Notes under the pieces: model-generated
What the model was told of the DNA's origin: nothing
Databases searched by the model: none
The model's input: the letters and a program-made list of their open reading frames with translations, nothing else
Shown: piece after piece, positions 55,189-63,894 of the stretch
Layout: each line of letters opens with the position of its first letter
Numbering within the stretch: the first letter of the stretch is position 1
Position numbers and translations under genes: made by a program
From: Candidatus Marithrix sp. Canyon 246
GTDB lineage: Bacteria > Pseudomonadota > Gammaproteobacteria > Beggiatoales > Beggiatoaceae
Direction: 5' to 3'
DNA length: 64,000 nucleotides
NCBI RefSeq assembly: GCF_001723685.1
Contig: NZ_MCBX01000004.1
Location: forward strand, 124,001-188,000

Positions 55189-55521
55189 TTAGATACAACC
55201 AGTTGGTTTAGGTAAACCAGCAAAACGACATGCTTGTTTGCCGGGACCATAAGGGAATAAAGTATATAAATATTTACTATTACCCTTATCTTTACCAAAT
55301 TTCTTACCAATTGCTTTGGTCAAGACACGAACTGCTGGAGCAATTTGGTATTCTTCGTAGTAATCACGTAAATAATTAATAATTTGCCAATGTTGCTCTG
55401 TAAGTTCTAATTCATCTTGCTTTGCTAAAACTTCAGCGATTTCCTTAGTCCAATCGGATAAATTTACTAAGTAATCTTCTTCATCAGTTTCGATTGTTTT
55501 TCCGTTTACTTCAATTGCCAT
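55189..55521 (-). CDS. dsrC: DsrC, sulfur carrier protein
   Basis: The 110-residue protein ends with the two conserved cysteines ten positions apart, GPGKQACRFAGLPKPTGCI, which carry sulfur as a persulfide or trisulfide. LTEQHWQIINYLRDYYEEYQ and AVRVLTKAIGKKFGKDKGNS are the family core. It receives sulfur from DsrEFH and hands it to DsrAB. It lies between dsrH and dsrM, the normal order. Confidence 0.97.
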   Translation of the reverse strand: MAIEVNGKTIETDEEDYLVNLSDWTKEIAEVLAKQDELELTEQHWQIINYLRDYYEEYQIAPAVRVLTKAIGKKFGKDKGNSKYLYTLFPYGPGKQACRFAGLPKPTGCI

Positions 55522-55557
55522 TTTATATTGACCTATTTTTGTGTTGTGTATTAAAAT

Positions 55558-55860
55558 TTATAACCAAGCTTGTACTGATTTGTTATCTGCAACTAGATCT
55601 ACAAAACCAGCATAATCAACTGTTTCTACGCCATCAATAACGTTGTCTTTATTCATGCCTCTTGCTTCAAGATCAGAAACTAAGACATAAATTTTATTAT
55701 TGCTTAGAGCATTAGAAACAGTTGGTTCAAAACGTGTGCCTTTTACTGCGCCATAAACACCATCTTCAAATAATAAAACTGCGTTACCGGCACTGGCTAA
55801 ACGCAAGCAAGTTTCTAATGAATTTTTTTCAAACGGTGATTTATTTACTGTATGTAACAT
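55558..55860 (-). CDS. dsrH: DsrH, sulfurtransferase subunit
   Basis: The 100-residue protein is of the TusB/DsrH family. It has Cys18 in SLETCLRLASAGNAVLLFED, the position of a conserved cysteine in DsrH, and KIYVLVSDLEARGM. It forms the hexameric DsrEFH complex that passes sulfur to DsrC. It follows dsrF by 13 bases. Confidence 0.93.
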   Translation of the reverse strand: MLHTVNKSPFEKNSLETCLRLASAGNAVLLFEDGVYGAVKGTRFEPTVSNALSNNKIYVLVSDLEARGMNKDNVIDGVETVDYAGFVDLVADNKSVQAWL

Positions 55861-55873
55861 ATTATTCTCCCGC

Positions 55874-56260
55874 CTAGAAACTTAAGACAACGTCTTGTTG
55901 TCCCATCATTTCAGCCATTTTTGCTTCGTCTAAAATCTCTACATCTACAAGTAAATCATCAACAGACAATCCACGTTCATCCATAGATTTCTTATCTACA
56001 TAGAGTTTTTCAACATCATAAGCTTCAAGAGCGCGATAAGTTTTAGAGAAATTCTTCATACCAGCGCCAGCATCTACTGATGTGTTTTGATCTTTTTTGA
56101 GTTGGTACACACCATCATCAATAAAAGCTAAACTCACATCTTGGTCAAATGCTGCGCCAATCAATACTACTTCTAATGATTCTAACGCATAAACAGTACC
56201 ATAAGGTGCTTTACGGTTGACATAGAGGAATTTTTTAATTATTTCTTCATCTTCTTCCAT
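55874..56260 (-). CDS. dsrF: DsrF, sulfurtransferase subunit
   Basis: The 128-residue protein is of the TusC/DsrF family, with APYGTVYALESLEVVLIGAAF and VSLAFIDDGVYQLKKDQNTS. It lacks a functional cysteine, as expected for DsrF, and has a structural role in DsrE2F2H2. It lies 12 bases after dsrE. Confidence 0.93.
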   Translation of the reverse strand: MEEDEEIIKKFLYVNRKAPYGTVYALESLEVVLIGAAFDQDVSLAFIDDGVYQLKKDQNTSVDAGAGMKNFSKTYRALEAYDVEKLYVDKKSMDERGLSVDDLLVDVEILDEAKMAEMMGQQDVVLSF

Positions 56261-56272
56261 TATATTCTCCTT

Positions 56273-56665
56273 TTAGTCTCCGAATACTACCAAACGTTCT
56301 GATTGGATACCAGCTTCAATCAATTGACCTAAACCGGAAATACGAAAACCTTCAGCGATATTATTCGCATCTTTGCCTTGACGTTTAGCTTCATTTTCAT
56401 CTAACAGACCACGTCGTTGCGCAGCAGCTATACACACAACTAAATCTAAGTTATGCTCTTTAGCTAATTCAGACCAACGATCCACAATATTACGGTCATC
56501 GCGTGGTGGTACTGTTAGACGTGTAGCGTTATTAACACCATCATGATAAAAAAAGACACGAAAAATTTCATGCCCTTTCTCTAAAGCTGCTTTAGTAAAT
56601 TGATAAGCAGAATCAGAGGCTTGATGTTGATATGGTCCTTCATTGACCAATATACCAAACTTCAT
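56273..56665 (-). CDS. dsrE: DsrE, sulfurtransferase subunit
   Basis: The protein has 130 residues from ATG 56665 (MKFGILVNEGPYQHQASDSA), matching the usual DsrE length; an upstream ATG at 56698 would add an atypical tail. The active Cys is in LDLVVCIAAAQRRGLLDENE. In the DsrEFH complex this cysteine accepts sulfur and passes it to DsrC. Confidence 0.95.
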   Translation of the reverse strand: MKFGILVNEGPYQHQASDSAYQFTKAALEKGHEIFRVFFYHDGVNNATRLTVPPRDDRNIVDRWSELAKEHNLDLVVCIAAAQRRGLLDENEAKRQGKDANNIAEGFRISGLGQLIEAGIQSERLVVFGD

Positions 56666-56747
56666 TGTATAGACTTCTCCTAAAGTATTAAGAGCCAAAA
56701 GTGAAAAGTGAAAATATTGTTTTCACTTTTCACTTGGTTCTATTTAT

Positions 56748-57818
56748 TTAAAAACGAATATGTGTAGAGGAATTCAAGCTGCGACGAGCACCACGCCAGT
56801 TATCAATATGGAACTTGGTAAATGGTAATTCTGTCAATTCAAAGAAACGCGGCCAACCAATACGTTCTACCCAATCAGAAATACGTTCCCAATCTTTAGC
56901 GTCTTTTTTATAGACATTTAAGATATTTTTAACAACTTCGGCAGCTTCAGGCCAACGAGGTGGATTATTAGGAATCCCAGCAGCTACTAATTTTTGGAAA
57001 CTTGGCTTGCTACGAGCATTAGAGTGATTTCCACCAACCCATACTGCTAATTTAGAATGTTCAGGATCATTAATTTGCATTGGTGGGCATGGAGGGAAAC
57101 AAGCACCACAACAAATACATTTTTTCTCATCTACTTCTAATGTAGGTTTACCATTCACTAGAGCTGGACGAATCGCGGCAACTGGACAACGTGCTACAAC
57201 TGAAGGACGTTCACATACGTTTGCAACTAAGTCATGATTAATTTTTGGTGGCTTAGTATGTTGAATATTAATTGCAATGTCACCTTGACCACCGCAGTTA
57301 ATTTGACAACAGGAAGTTGTGATGTGTACGCGGTTAGGCATATCTTCTTTGATGAATTCTTCATGCAATTCATCCATCAATGATTTTACAACACCTGAAG
57401 CATCAGTAGCAGGAATATCACAATGTAACCAACCTTGAGTATGAGCAATCATGGTTACAGAAGGACCAGTACCACCTACAGGAAATCCTTCTGCTATTAA
57501 TTTTTCAATTAATGGATTAACTTTTGATTCTTCATCAACCATGAATTCAATGTTACTGCGAATAGTAAAACGCATGTAACCATCTGCATATTCATCGGCA
57601 ATATCACATAATGTACGAATGGTATATAAATCCATTTGACGCTGAGTACCAGCACGTACAGTCCAAATTTGATCACCGCTTTTAGCTAAGTGACATAAAA
57701 CACCGGGGCGAGGACGATGATGTGATTTCCAAGCACCGTAGTTTTTGATCATTACGGGGTGCATGTATTGAAATGGATCAGGTACTCCACTTTCGATTGG
57801 CATCCTTGGTGCAGCCAT
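56748..57818 (-). CDS. dsrB: DsrB, dissimilatory sulfite reductase beta subunit
   Basis: The 356-residue protein has siroheme/[4Fe-4S] region cysteines in TTSCCQINCGGQGDIAI, the substrate-side RFTIRSNIEFMV, and a ferredoxin domain, EKKCICCGACFPPCPPMQ. Together with DsrA it oxidises the sulfur bound to DsrC towards sulfite in sulfur oxidisers. It starts 67 bases after dsrA. Confidence 0.97.
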   Translation of the reverse strand: MAAPRMPIESGVPDPFQYMHPVMIKNYGAWKSHHRPRPGVLCHLAKSGDQIWTVRAGTQRQMDLYTIRTLCDIADEYADGYMRFTIRSNIEFMVDEESKVNPLIEKLIAEGFPVGGTGPSVTMIAHTQGWLHCDIPATDASGVVKSLMDELHEEFIKEDMPNRVHITTSCCQINCGGQGDIAINIQHTKPPKINHDLVANVCERPSVVARCPVAAIRPALVNGKPTLEVDEKKCICCGACFPPCPPMQINDPEHSKLAVWVGGNHSNARSKPSFQKLVAAGIPNNPPRWPEAAEVVKNILNVYKKDAKDWERISDWVERIGWPRFFELTELPFTKFHIDNWRGARRSLNSSTHIRF

Positions 57819-57855
57819 AAAGTTCTCCTATTAATATTGTTATTTAAAATACCAT

Positions 57856-57876
57856 AAGACCTGTCAGACAGGTCTT
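57856..57876. repeat. AAGACCTGTCAGACAGGTCTT palindrome, variant of the ACCTGACAGG family
   Basis: AAGACCTGTC and GACAGGTCTT form a perfect hairpin around a single A. It lies in the dsrA-dsrB gap, inside the operon, so it could form a processing or partial-termination hairpin in the mRNA. Confidence 0.75.
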
Positions 57877-57885
57877 TGAAATTAA

Positions 57886-59139
57886 TTAAGCAGCTTTTTC
57901 TTCAGCTTTACGTTCATTCCATTTATCAGCTTCTTCTTCCCATGTATCAATTCTAACATAGGAAGATTGACGAGGTTCTGATATCATATTTGGATCAACT
58001 TCTAAGCCAATACCTTCAAGGAAGTTGACTAAACCAATACGTTCAATCATTTCCCCAGTACGTTCATGTTCTAAAGCATTTTCAGCAAAGAAATCAATAG
58101 TTTCTTCAGCTATTTCAGTGATACGCTCATAATCTTCTTCGGTTTCTAATTTCATGAATGGTACCACAACTGTACCCATTAAATCACCGATTTTAAGAGT
58201 ACGTTTACCACCCATTAAAATAGTAACACCTTTATCATCACCGGGAGATAAAGCTTTAGTCATAACGTTAACGCAATGCATACAACGCACACAGTTACGA
58301 TTATCAACAGCTAAAGTATTATCATCATTTAATGATAATGCTTGAGTAGGACAACGACTAATGACGTTATCAACTACATATTTACTGCCATTTTTAGCTA
58401 CAAAAGCCTTGACTTCTTCTTGATCGACTTTCATGTCGTCACGCCAAGTACCAATGACAGCCATATCAGCGCGTTCGATTGCATTCATACAATCGTTAGG
58501 ACAACCTGATACTTTAAATTTAAATTTGTAAGGTAGAGCTGGACGATGCATATCATCCAAGAAGTTATTTACCAAAGTACGAAGAATCTTTTGTTCATTC
58601 GCGCAAGATTGTTCGCAACGTGCTGCACCTACACATGACATACCTGTACGTACTGCTGGACCTGCTCCACCTAAGTCAAAACCGATTTCATTGAAATCAT
58701 TAAATGCGTCTTGAACTTTCTCAGTACTAGCACCTTGGAACATAATGTCGCCACTTTGTCCATGAAATGCTATTAAGCCTGAACCATGTTTTTCCCAAAT
58801 ATCACACAAATTACGCATGAGTTTGGTGTCATAATGCATACCTGCTGGTGGTTGAACACGTAAGGTATGGAATTCTTTAGATGCTGGATATTCAGCAGCA
58901 ACCTCAGAAAAACGAGGGATAATCCCGCCACCATAACCAATAACACCTACAGTACCGCCTTTCCAATAACCTTTACGGGTTTTGTAGGAATGCTCTAATT
59001 GACCTAATAGATCAACTACCATATCTTGATATGTAAGGCTCTCATCATTTGCTAGACGTTTTAACCCAGTCACAAAACTAGGCCAAGGACCACTTTCCAA
59101 TTGATCTAGCATTGGGGTATCGTGCATTGCTTTACCCAT
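57886..59139 (-). CDS. dsrA: DsrA, dissimilatory sulfite reductase alpha subunit
   Basis: The 417-residue protein has siroheme-[4Fe-4S] ligands in GMSCVGAARCEQSCANEQK and VSGCPNDCMNAIERADM, and an inserted ferredoxin domain with NRNCVRCMHCVNVMT. The start has AAGGAG seven bases upstream. It is the first gene of the operon. The accompanying dsrEFH and dsrL indicate the reverse, sulfur-oxidising enzyme. Confidence 0.97.
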   Translation of the reverse strand: MGKAMHDTPMLDQLESGPWPSFVTGLKRLANDESLTYQDMVVDLLGQLEHSYKTRKGYWKGGTVGVIGYGGGIIPRFSEVAAEYPASKEFHTLRVQPPAGMHYDTKLMRNLCDIWEKHGSGLIAFHGQSGDIMFQGASTEKVQDAFNDFNEIGFDLGGAGPAVRTGMSCVGAARCEQSCANEQKILRTLVNNFLDDMHRPALPYKFKFKVSGCPNDCMNAIERADMAVIGTWRDDMKVDQEEVKAFVAKNGSKYVVDNVISRCPTQALSLNDDNTLAVDNRNCVRCMHCVNVMTKALSPGDDKGVTILMGGKRTLKIGDLMGTVVVPFMKLETEEDYERITEIAEETIDFFAENALEHERTGEMIERIGLVNFLEGIGLEVDPNMISEPRQSSYVRIDTWEEEADKWNERKAEEKAA

Positions 59140-59228
59140 ATTAGTTACTCCTTAGTTTAATGATTTTAAAAGTTAGTTCATTTATTTTAACATTGAATAA
59201 AATATAGGACTAATTCTTCCATTATTTA

Positions 59229-59297
59229 ATAGTATATCATACTATACTAATTTTGTTTTAATCAATTTTGAAAAAAATTTATGAACATATCTATAAT
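59229..59297. promoter_or_regulatory. Divergent promoter region between dsrA and the TauD-like gene
   Basis: Plus strand: TTGAAA (59268-59273), 18 bases, TATAAT (59292-59297), 30 bases before ATG 59328. Minus strand: TTGATT (59260-59265), 18 bases, TATGAT, leading to dsrA. A dyad ATAGTAT-ATC-ATACTAT (59229-59245) overlaps the dsrA -10 area and could be an operator. All are pattern matches in AT-rich DNA. Confidence 0.45.
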
Positions 59298-59327
59298 ATA
59301 CTATTTTAGTCAAGAATTCAGAAATTT

Positions 59328-60191
59328 ATGAAAAACATACAAAAATCAAGCCGATCAATGAACTTTTCATTAGCTGATGAAGATTTATATTTGAAATGGC
59401 GTGATGAAAAATTAGATCAGTATCCTTCTAAGCTAATATCTGTTTCTATAAAAAATCCCTATAATTTATCATCCAATGAATATAATCAGATATGTCATAG
59501 TTGTAATAAAACAAATATGGTTATTTATAAGCTAGAGGCAAAGATTGATAAATCTGGATTACTAGCATTAGCGGCGCAGTTTGATTTATCTTGTTTAGAT
59601 AAAAATTTATGCGCTAATGATGATGGTATTACCGCTGTAGAGGTGAATGATAATCACTCTCAAGAATATATACCTTATACGAATAGGAGTATAAATTGGC
59701 ATACAGATGGTTACTATAACACTCTTGAACAGCAAATACATGCTTTTTTGCTTCATTGTATTCAACCTGCTATCAGTGGTGGGGAAAATGGTTTATTAGA
59801 TCCTGAGATTGTTTATATTAAGTTACGGGATGAAAATCCTGAATATATTGCAGCTCTGATGGATCCAACTGTGATGACGATTCCGGCTAATACTGAAGTA
59901 CGCCCAGAACAAACTGGACCAGTGTTTTGTTTTAATGAGAGTTTGCATATGCGTTATACAGCCCGCACTCGTAGTATTAAGTGGAAATCAAAAGCGAAAG
60001 AGGCTTTGGAATTTTTGAGTGATTTTTTGAAATCTGATTCTCCTTATATTTTTAAATGTAAATTGGAAGCTAATCAAGGGGTACTATGTAATAATGTATT
60101 ACATAGTCGTACTGCATTTACTGATGATACAAATCAAAGTAGATTATTGTATCGTTTACGCTTTTATGACCGTATTAAGTTAAAATTATGA
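59328..60191 (+). CDS. TauD/TfdA-like Fe(II)/2-oxoglutarate dioxygenase
   Basis: The protein has 287 residues. It carries the iron ligands His-x-Asp in INWHTDGYYNTL and the distal His in NNVLHSRTAFTDD, followed by Arg in QSRLLYRLRFYD for 2-oxoglutarate. TauD-type enzymes often release sulfite from organosulfonates, which would suit a sulfur oxidiser, but the substrate cannot be read from sequence. It is divergent from dsrA with a short shared promoter region. Confidence 0.75.
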   Translation: MKNIQKSSRSMNFSLADEDLYLKWRDEKLDQYPSKLISVSIKNPYNLSSNEYNQICHSCNKTNMVIYKLEAKIDKSGLLALAAQFDLSCLDKNLCANDDGITAVEVNDNHSQEYIPYTNRSINWHTDGYYNTLEQQIHAFLLHCIQPAISGGENGLLDPEIVYIKLRDENPEYIAALMDPTVMTIPANTEVRPEQTGPVFCFNESLHMRYTARTRSIKWKSKAKEALEFLSDFLKSDSPYIFKCKLEANQGVLCNNVLHSRTAFTDDTNQSRLLYRLRFYDRIKLKL

Positions 60192-60192
60192 A

Positions 60193-60218
60193 AATTTTAT
60201 TAATTGCAACATGGCAAA
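60193..60218 (+). repeat. Scar: short copy of the heptosyltransferase 5' segment
   Basis: AATTTTATTAATTGCAACAT and the bases that follow match 60389-60414 (encoding ILLIATRQI) with one mismatch. An ATG at 60188 gives MKILLIATWQM, then unrelated codons to a stop. It may be the old start of the glycosyltransferase or another gene-end copy. Confidence 0.6.
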
Positions 60219-60317
60219 TGGTTCATTACAAATATGTAGTGACTTCATACGAAGTAATGTTATTAAATATCGGTCACATTAACAAGTTTGAGCAGAAACA
60301 ATGCAAGGGTTTTTGAT

Positions 60318-61394
60318 ATGAAGGATAACTATGATTTTTCACTATCAATACAAAATCCATATGCAAAACGATCAAAGAAACAGCTTAGAATTTTATTAAT
60401 TGCAACACGGCAAATAGGTGATGTGTTATTAGTTACGCCGCTATTACGTTCTTTGCGTCGTGCATATCCTGATTCGATCATAGATGTGTTGGTTTATGAT
60501 AATAAGGGGGGTATGTTAGAGGGTAATCCTGATTATAATAGTCTGATTTCTGTGGCTGAGCATCCGAATTTTAGTCAATATAAAATTTTATTTAAGCGGA
60601 TTTTTCGTCACTATGATTTGGCTGTTTCTACTTTAGCTGGTGATAGACCTTTAATTTACGCTCTATTAGCTGCACGGCAACGAGTTTCATTGGTTCCTGC
60701 TAAACGCTGGCAAGATGCTTGGAAGCGTTGGATAACAGCAGCTTATACTGAGTTAGATAATGATAGTACGCATACGGTTCTTCAAAATCTTAGATTGGCT
60801 GATTTGTTGGGTATTAAGAGATATTATGAGGTAGTAATTCCAAAAGCTGATGATTCAGTATTACATAATTATTTTGATTGGCAACAAGCGAGATTTGCGG
60901 TATTGCACTTATTACCTATGTGGCATTATAAGCGTTGGACAATCAGCGGCTGGTGTCAGTTAATTGACTATTTACTAGAAATGGATTTATATGTAGTACT
61001 TACTGGTGGTAATAGTGAAGTAGAAAAGGCTTATATTAATGATGTGTTATTAAAACAACAATCTGAGAAAATCATAAATTTAGCAGGCAAGTTACGTTTT
61101 AGTGATGTAGCTGAATTAATTAGTAAAAGTCAAATATATGTGGGTCCAGATACGGCGGTTACTCATTTAGCGGCTGCAACTGGTACTAAGACTATAGCGT
61201 TGTATGGACCAACTAATCCTGTAAAATGGGCACCTTGGTCAGATAAAAATAATGTGGTATTAGTGCAGGGTGTGGGTGATTGTGTGCCGTGCCATCAAGA
61301 GGGTTGTGAGCGGCATAAGCAAAGTTATAGTCGATGTTTAGAACAGTTAGATAGTTCTGTGGTTATTAGGGAGGTAAAAAATGAACTTTCATGA
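60318..61394 (+). CDS. Glycosyltransferase family 9 (heptosyltransferase-like)
   Basis: The protein has 358 residues from ATG 60318 (TTG 60288 would add ten). The GT9 core begins RILLIATRQIGDVLLVTPLL, about 22 residues later than in typical members, which start at MKILLI. The donor half has YVGPDTAVTHLAAATGTKTI and ALYGPTNPVKWAPW. ADP-heptose transferases of this family build the lipopolysaccharide core. The extra N-terminal 22 residues and the upstream short copy suggest the 5' end was rearranged. Confidence 0.85.
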   Translation: MKDNYDFSLSIQNPYAKRSKKQLRILLIATRQIGDVLLVTPLLRSLRRAYPDSIIDVLVYDNKGGMLEGNPDYNSLISVAEHPNFSQYKILFKRIFRHYDLAVSTLAGDRPLIYALLAARQRVSLVPAKRWQDAWKRWITAAYTELDNDSTHTVLQNLRLADLLGIKRYYEVVIPKADDSVLHNYFDWQQARFAVLHLLPMWHYKRWTISGWCQLIDYLLEMDLYVVLTGGNSEVEKAYINDVLLKQQSEKIINLAGKLRFSDVAELISKSQIYVGPDTAVTHLAAATGTKTIALYGPTNPVKWAPWSDKNNVVLVQGVGDCVPCHQEGCERHKQSYSRCLEQLDSSVVIREVKNELS

Positions 61395-61490
61395 TTTTAT
61401 TGTTTCTCTTACTAAGGAAGATTTAGAAGAAATTTTTGTAAAGCAGGAAGTGCTAAGCGTAACATAACACAATATGGATAATTAACAATA

Positions 61491-63821
61491 ATGCAAGAGT
61501 TTTTATGGCACATACGTTTAAAATTGCTAGGTTTTTATGAAGAATTTCGTCATATTATTTGGCATTATAAAATAACTTTAGGTATATATGATCCAAAATT
61601 TATAACTAATCGGTATTTATATTTTTTTGCTCTGTTTCTCGAAGTGTTACTGATATTACTAGCACTGTTGCTATGGCGTAGAACTGTCTTAGTAATTGCA
61701 CTAGTTTTTGCTGTAATTGGAGTTTTAATTTATAGTTATGCAATCAGTACTAATTCTTTTGTATTTGAAGATTATCGCATAGCTCATCAAAGATTTCATG
61801 GTACTGGTGTCTATGATCAAACTGATAAATTCTTAGGTATTATTCCACCGCAATTGGATGTTGAAAGTGCGGAGCAAGATCATAAAAGTTTATATGTTAG
61901 TGAGGTTCCAGAGGCTTGGTGGGAGGTGCTGAAGGCTTTAGAAGATCGACATATTGATGATCCTAGCCGCTCATGGGGTGGAATTGATGTTTTTGCTTTA
62001 GCTCAACGTAGTTTGGGATTTTTAGGTGGTGACGATTCTAAAGGCGCATCATCATTAACCATGATGTTAATTCGTTCTATGCGTCATGAAAGTGCTAACC
62101 CTAATGATTCTAAATTGAAAAAACTGCGACGTAAATTCACCGAATTATTACACGCGCCGATTTTATTTAAAAATTTATATCCTGATGATTTGAAAATTTG
62201 GTTAGCCATGCACGTTCCATTAGTAAATGGCACCCCGGGTTCTAAAATGGGAGCCGCTCTGTATGGAATTGGTATTACTGCTAGGATTGTATTTGGTAAA
62301 GCACCCAAAGATTTGACTGTAGCTGAACAAGCTATGTTAGCGGCTGCCTTTAAAAAACCAATTTTATTAGCTCCTTTAAATGATGAATCAGCTCAAAAAT
62401 TGGCAATAAAACGTTGGGAATATTTAAAAGCACGTGCTAAAGAAGGTATTAAAATCGCCTACCCAAAGGCTAATCTACAGGCTGTTGATGAATTGAAATT
62501 TGCTTCTCAACCATACAGCCCAGTTAAAGTGGCAAGCTTATTACCAAAAGATGAACTTAAAAAATTTGGCATTTTGGCTAATCCTTATAGACGCAGTTTA
62601 TTTTTTGTGCGTGGAGAAATGATTCAAGCAATTGGAGAATTGCAAGAACAGTATGGTATGAAATGGCGCGATAAAGTTTATGCTATCCATTTAAATACTA
62701 ATACAATTGATAATGTAAAATTTAAACGCCGAGTAGAAAAAACCTTAAAAAGCATAGAAACCAGTCTAAAAATAGAACAACGTTTAGCACTAAACCTATT
62801 GCCAACTAAAAATGCTGAAGTAGCACAAGTAGTTTTAGCATTAGCCAATGCTGATGGTAAATTATTGCGTTACTATTCTAATTCACAAGACACTATTTAT
62901 TCTGGCGAACAATCAGAACGTAAAGATGGAAAATATATTATAGACAATGAAACACGCCAAGTAGCATCAATAGCAAAACTAGCAGCGGCAGTATTTTTAG
63001 GAGCGGCAGGAGATAATGCTAACAAACCCAATTATTGTAATAAAGCAATTAATGGTGTACATAACCCTGGACCATATGGTAGTCCAAAAGGCTTAAAAAA
63101 TTGTTCAGTAAGATTCTCCAATTATAGCCCTAAAATGGTGTTTGGACGTTCATTGAATTTACCTCTTATTAATAGATTAAAAACCATTAAGAAACAGCAA
63201 TTAGCTTTATTATTAAACAACTTTGGTTTGCAATTCAATGTCAAAGATAAAACTCCTTTAAGTACAGCAATAACTTTAGGCTTAGTCAGTGCTTCACCCC
63301 ATACTCTGCATGGAATAATACATAGTATTACAACAGGTATTATTGCGACTCCGACAGCTTTGCAACCAAGTATAGTGCAAGAAGTAGAACTAATTACAGA
63401 AAATGGTGTAATTGTAAAACGACAAATGCCAACTATGAATAACCCCGATCTAAGTGGAATAGCAGATTATTTTGCGAAACCTAATACCATTGAATTTGTA
63501 AAAACAGTATTAAGTGCAGGATTAAAAGGCGGTAATATGCGCGGCACTTTAAAATCCTTACAAGATTGGACACCTGAATACAACAGTGAAGTAGAATTAC
63601 ATATTGCCAAAACCGGTACCTCGACTTTAGGAAAAACATCCAAAAACTGGATTTCACCAATATTAGATAAATATATAGTCGGAGGTATAATTTGGAAAGG
63701 CAGACTTTACAGTTATTTGGTATTAGTTGGACATTCTGATCCTAAAAAACCACTTGGTAAGCGGATTAGTGGTAATCATTTATCACCGTTGGTTCGGGTG
63801 ATGTTGGATAGTTTGAATTAA
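61491..63821 (+). CDS. Class A penicillin-binding protein-like (GT51 plus transpeptidase)
   Basis: The 776-residue protein has hydrophobic segments at about 45-85, unusually late. The GT51 domain has VLKALEDRHIDDPSRSWGGI (catalytic Glu), GASSLTMMLIRSM in place of GGSTITQQ, KLRRKFTELLHA and PKDLTVAEQAMLAAAFKKPI. The C-terminal transpeptidase part keeps Ser-x-x-Lys (VASIAKLAAA), Ser-x-Asn (RSLNLP) and Lys-Thr-Gly (IAKTGTSTLG). It probably polymerises and crosslinks peptidoglycan in the periplasm. Sequence and N-terminal layout are far from PBP1a/1b/1c. Confidence 0.8.
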   Translation: MQEFLWHIRLKLLGFYEEFRHIIWHYKITLGIYDPKFITNRYLYFFALFLEVLLILLALLLWRRTVLVIALVFAVIGVLIYSYAISTNSFVFEDYRIAHQRFHGTGVYDQTDKFLGIIPPQLDVESAEQDHKSLYVSEVPEAWWEVLKALEDRHIDDPSRSWGGIDVFALAQRSLGFLGGDDSKGASSLTMMLIRSMRHESANPNDSKLKKLRRKFTELLHAPILFKNLYPDDLKIWLAMHVPLVNGTPGSKMGAALYGIGITARIVFGKAPKDLTVAEQAMLAAAFKKPILLAPLNDESAQKLAIKRWEYLKARAKEGIKIAYPKANLQAVDELKFASQPYSPVKVASLLPKDELKKFGILANPYRRSLFFVRGEMIQAIGELQEQYGMKWRDKVYAIHLNTNTIDNVKFKRRVEKTLKSIETSLKIEQRLALNLLPTKNAEVAQVVLALANADGKLLRYYSNSQDTIYSGEQSERKDGKYIIDNETRQVASIAKLAAAVFLGAAGDNANKPNYCNKAINGVHNPGPYGSPKGLKNCSVRFSNYSPKMVFGRSLNLPLINRLKTIKKQQLALLLNNFGLQFNVKDKTPLSTAITLGLVSASPHTLHGIIHSITTGIIATPTALQPSIVQEVELITENGVIVKRQMPTMNNPDLSGIADYFAKPNTIEFVKTVLSAGLKGGNMRGTLKSLQDWTPEYNSEVELHIAKTGTSTLGKTSKNWISPILDKYIVGGIIWKGRLYSYLVLVGHSDPKKPLGKRISGNHLSPLVRVMLDSLN

Positions 63822-63867
63822 AATTAATTGATAGGCTTATCATACCACTTTTAGCCCTTTTGGTGTT

Positions 63868-63885
63868 GGTCGGTTTTCACCGACC
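63868..63885. repeat. GGTCGGTTTTCACCGACC hairpin
   Basis: GGTCGGT pairs with ACCGACC around TTTC. It lies between the convergent PBP-like gene and the partial gene on the minus strand. It could act as a bidirectional transcription end or be a dispersed repeat; the surrounding TTGGT...ACCCTAC is typical of intergenic repeats. Confidence 0.55.
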
Positions 63886-63894
63886 CTACTTAAA

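Noticed and set aside
61381-61467. 28-codon frame MNFHDFIVSLTKEDLEEIFV... between the GT9 and PBP-like genes.
   Set aside because: It overlaps the GT9 stop by a few codons, has no clear ribosome binding site of its own, and is too short to judge by sequence.
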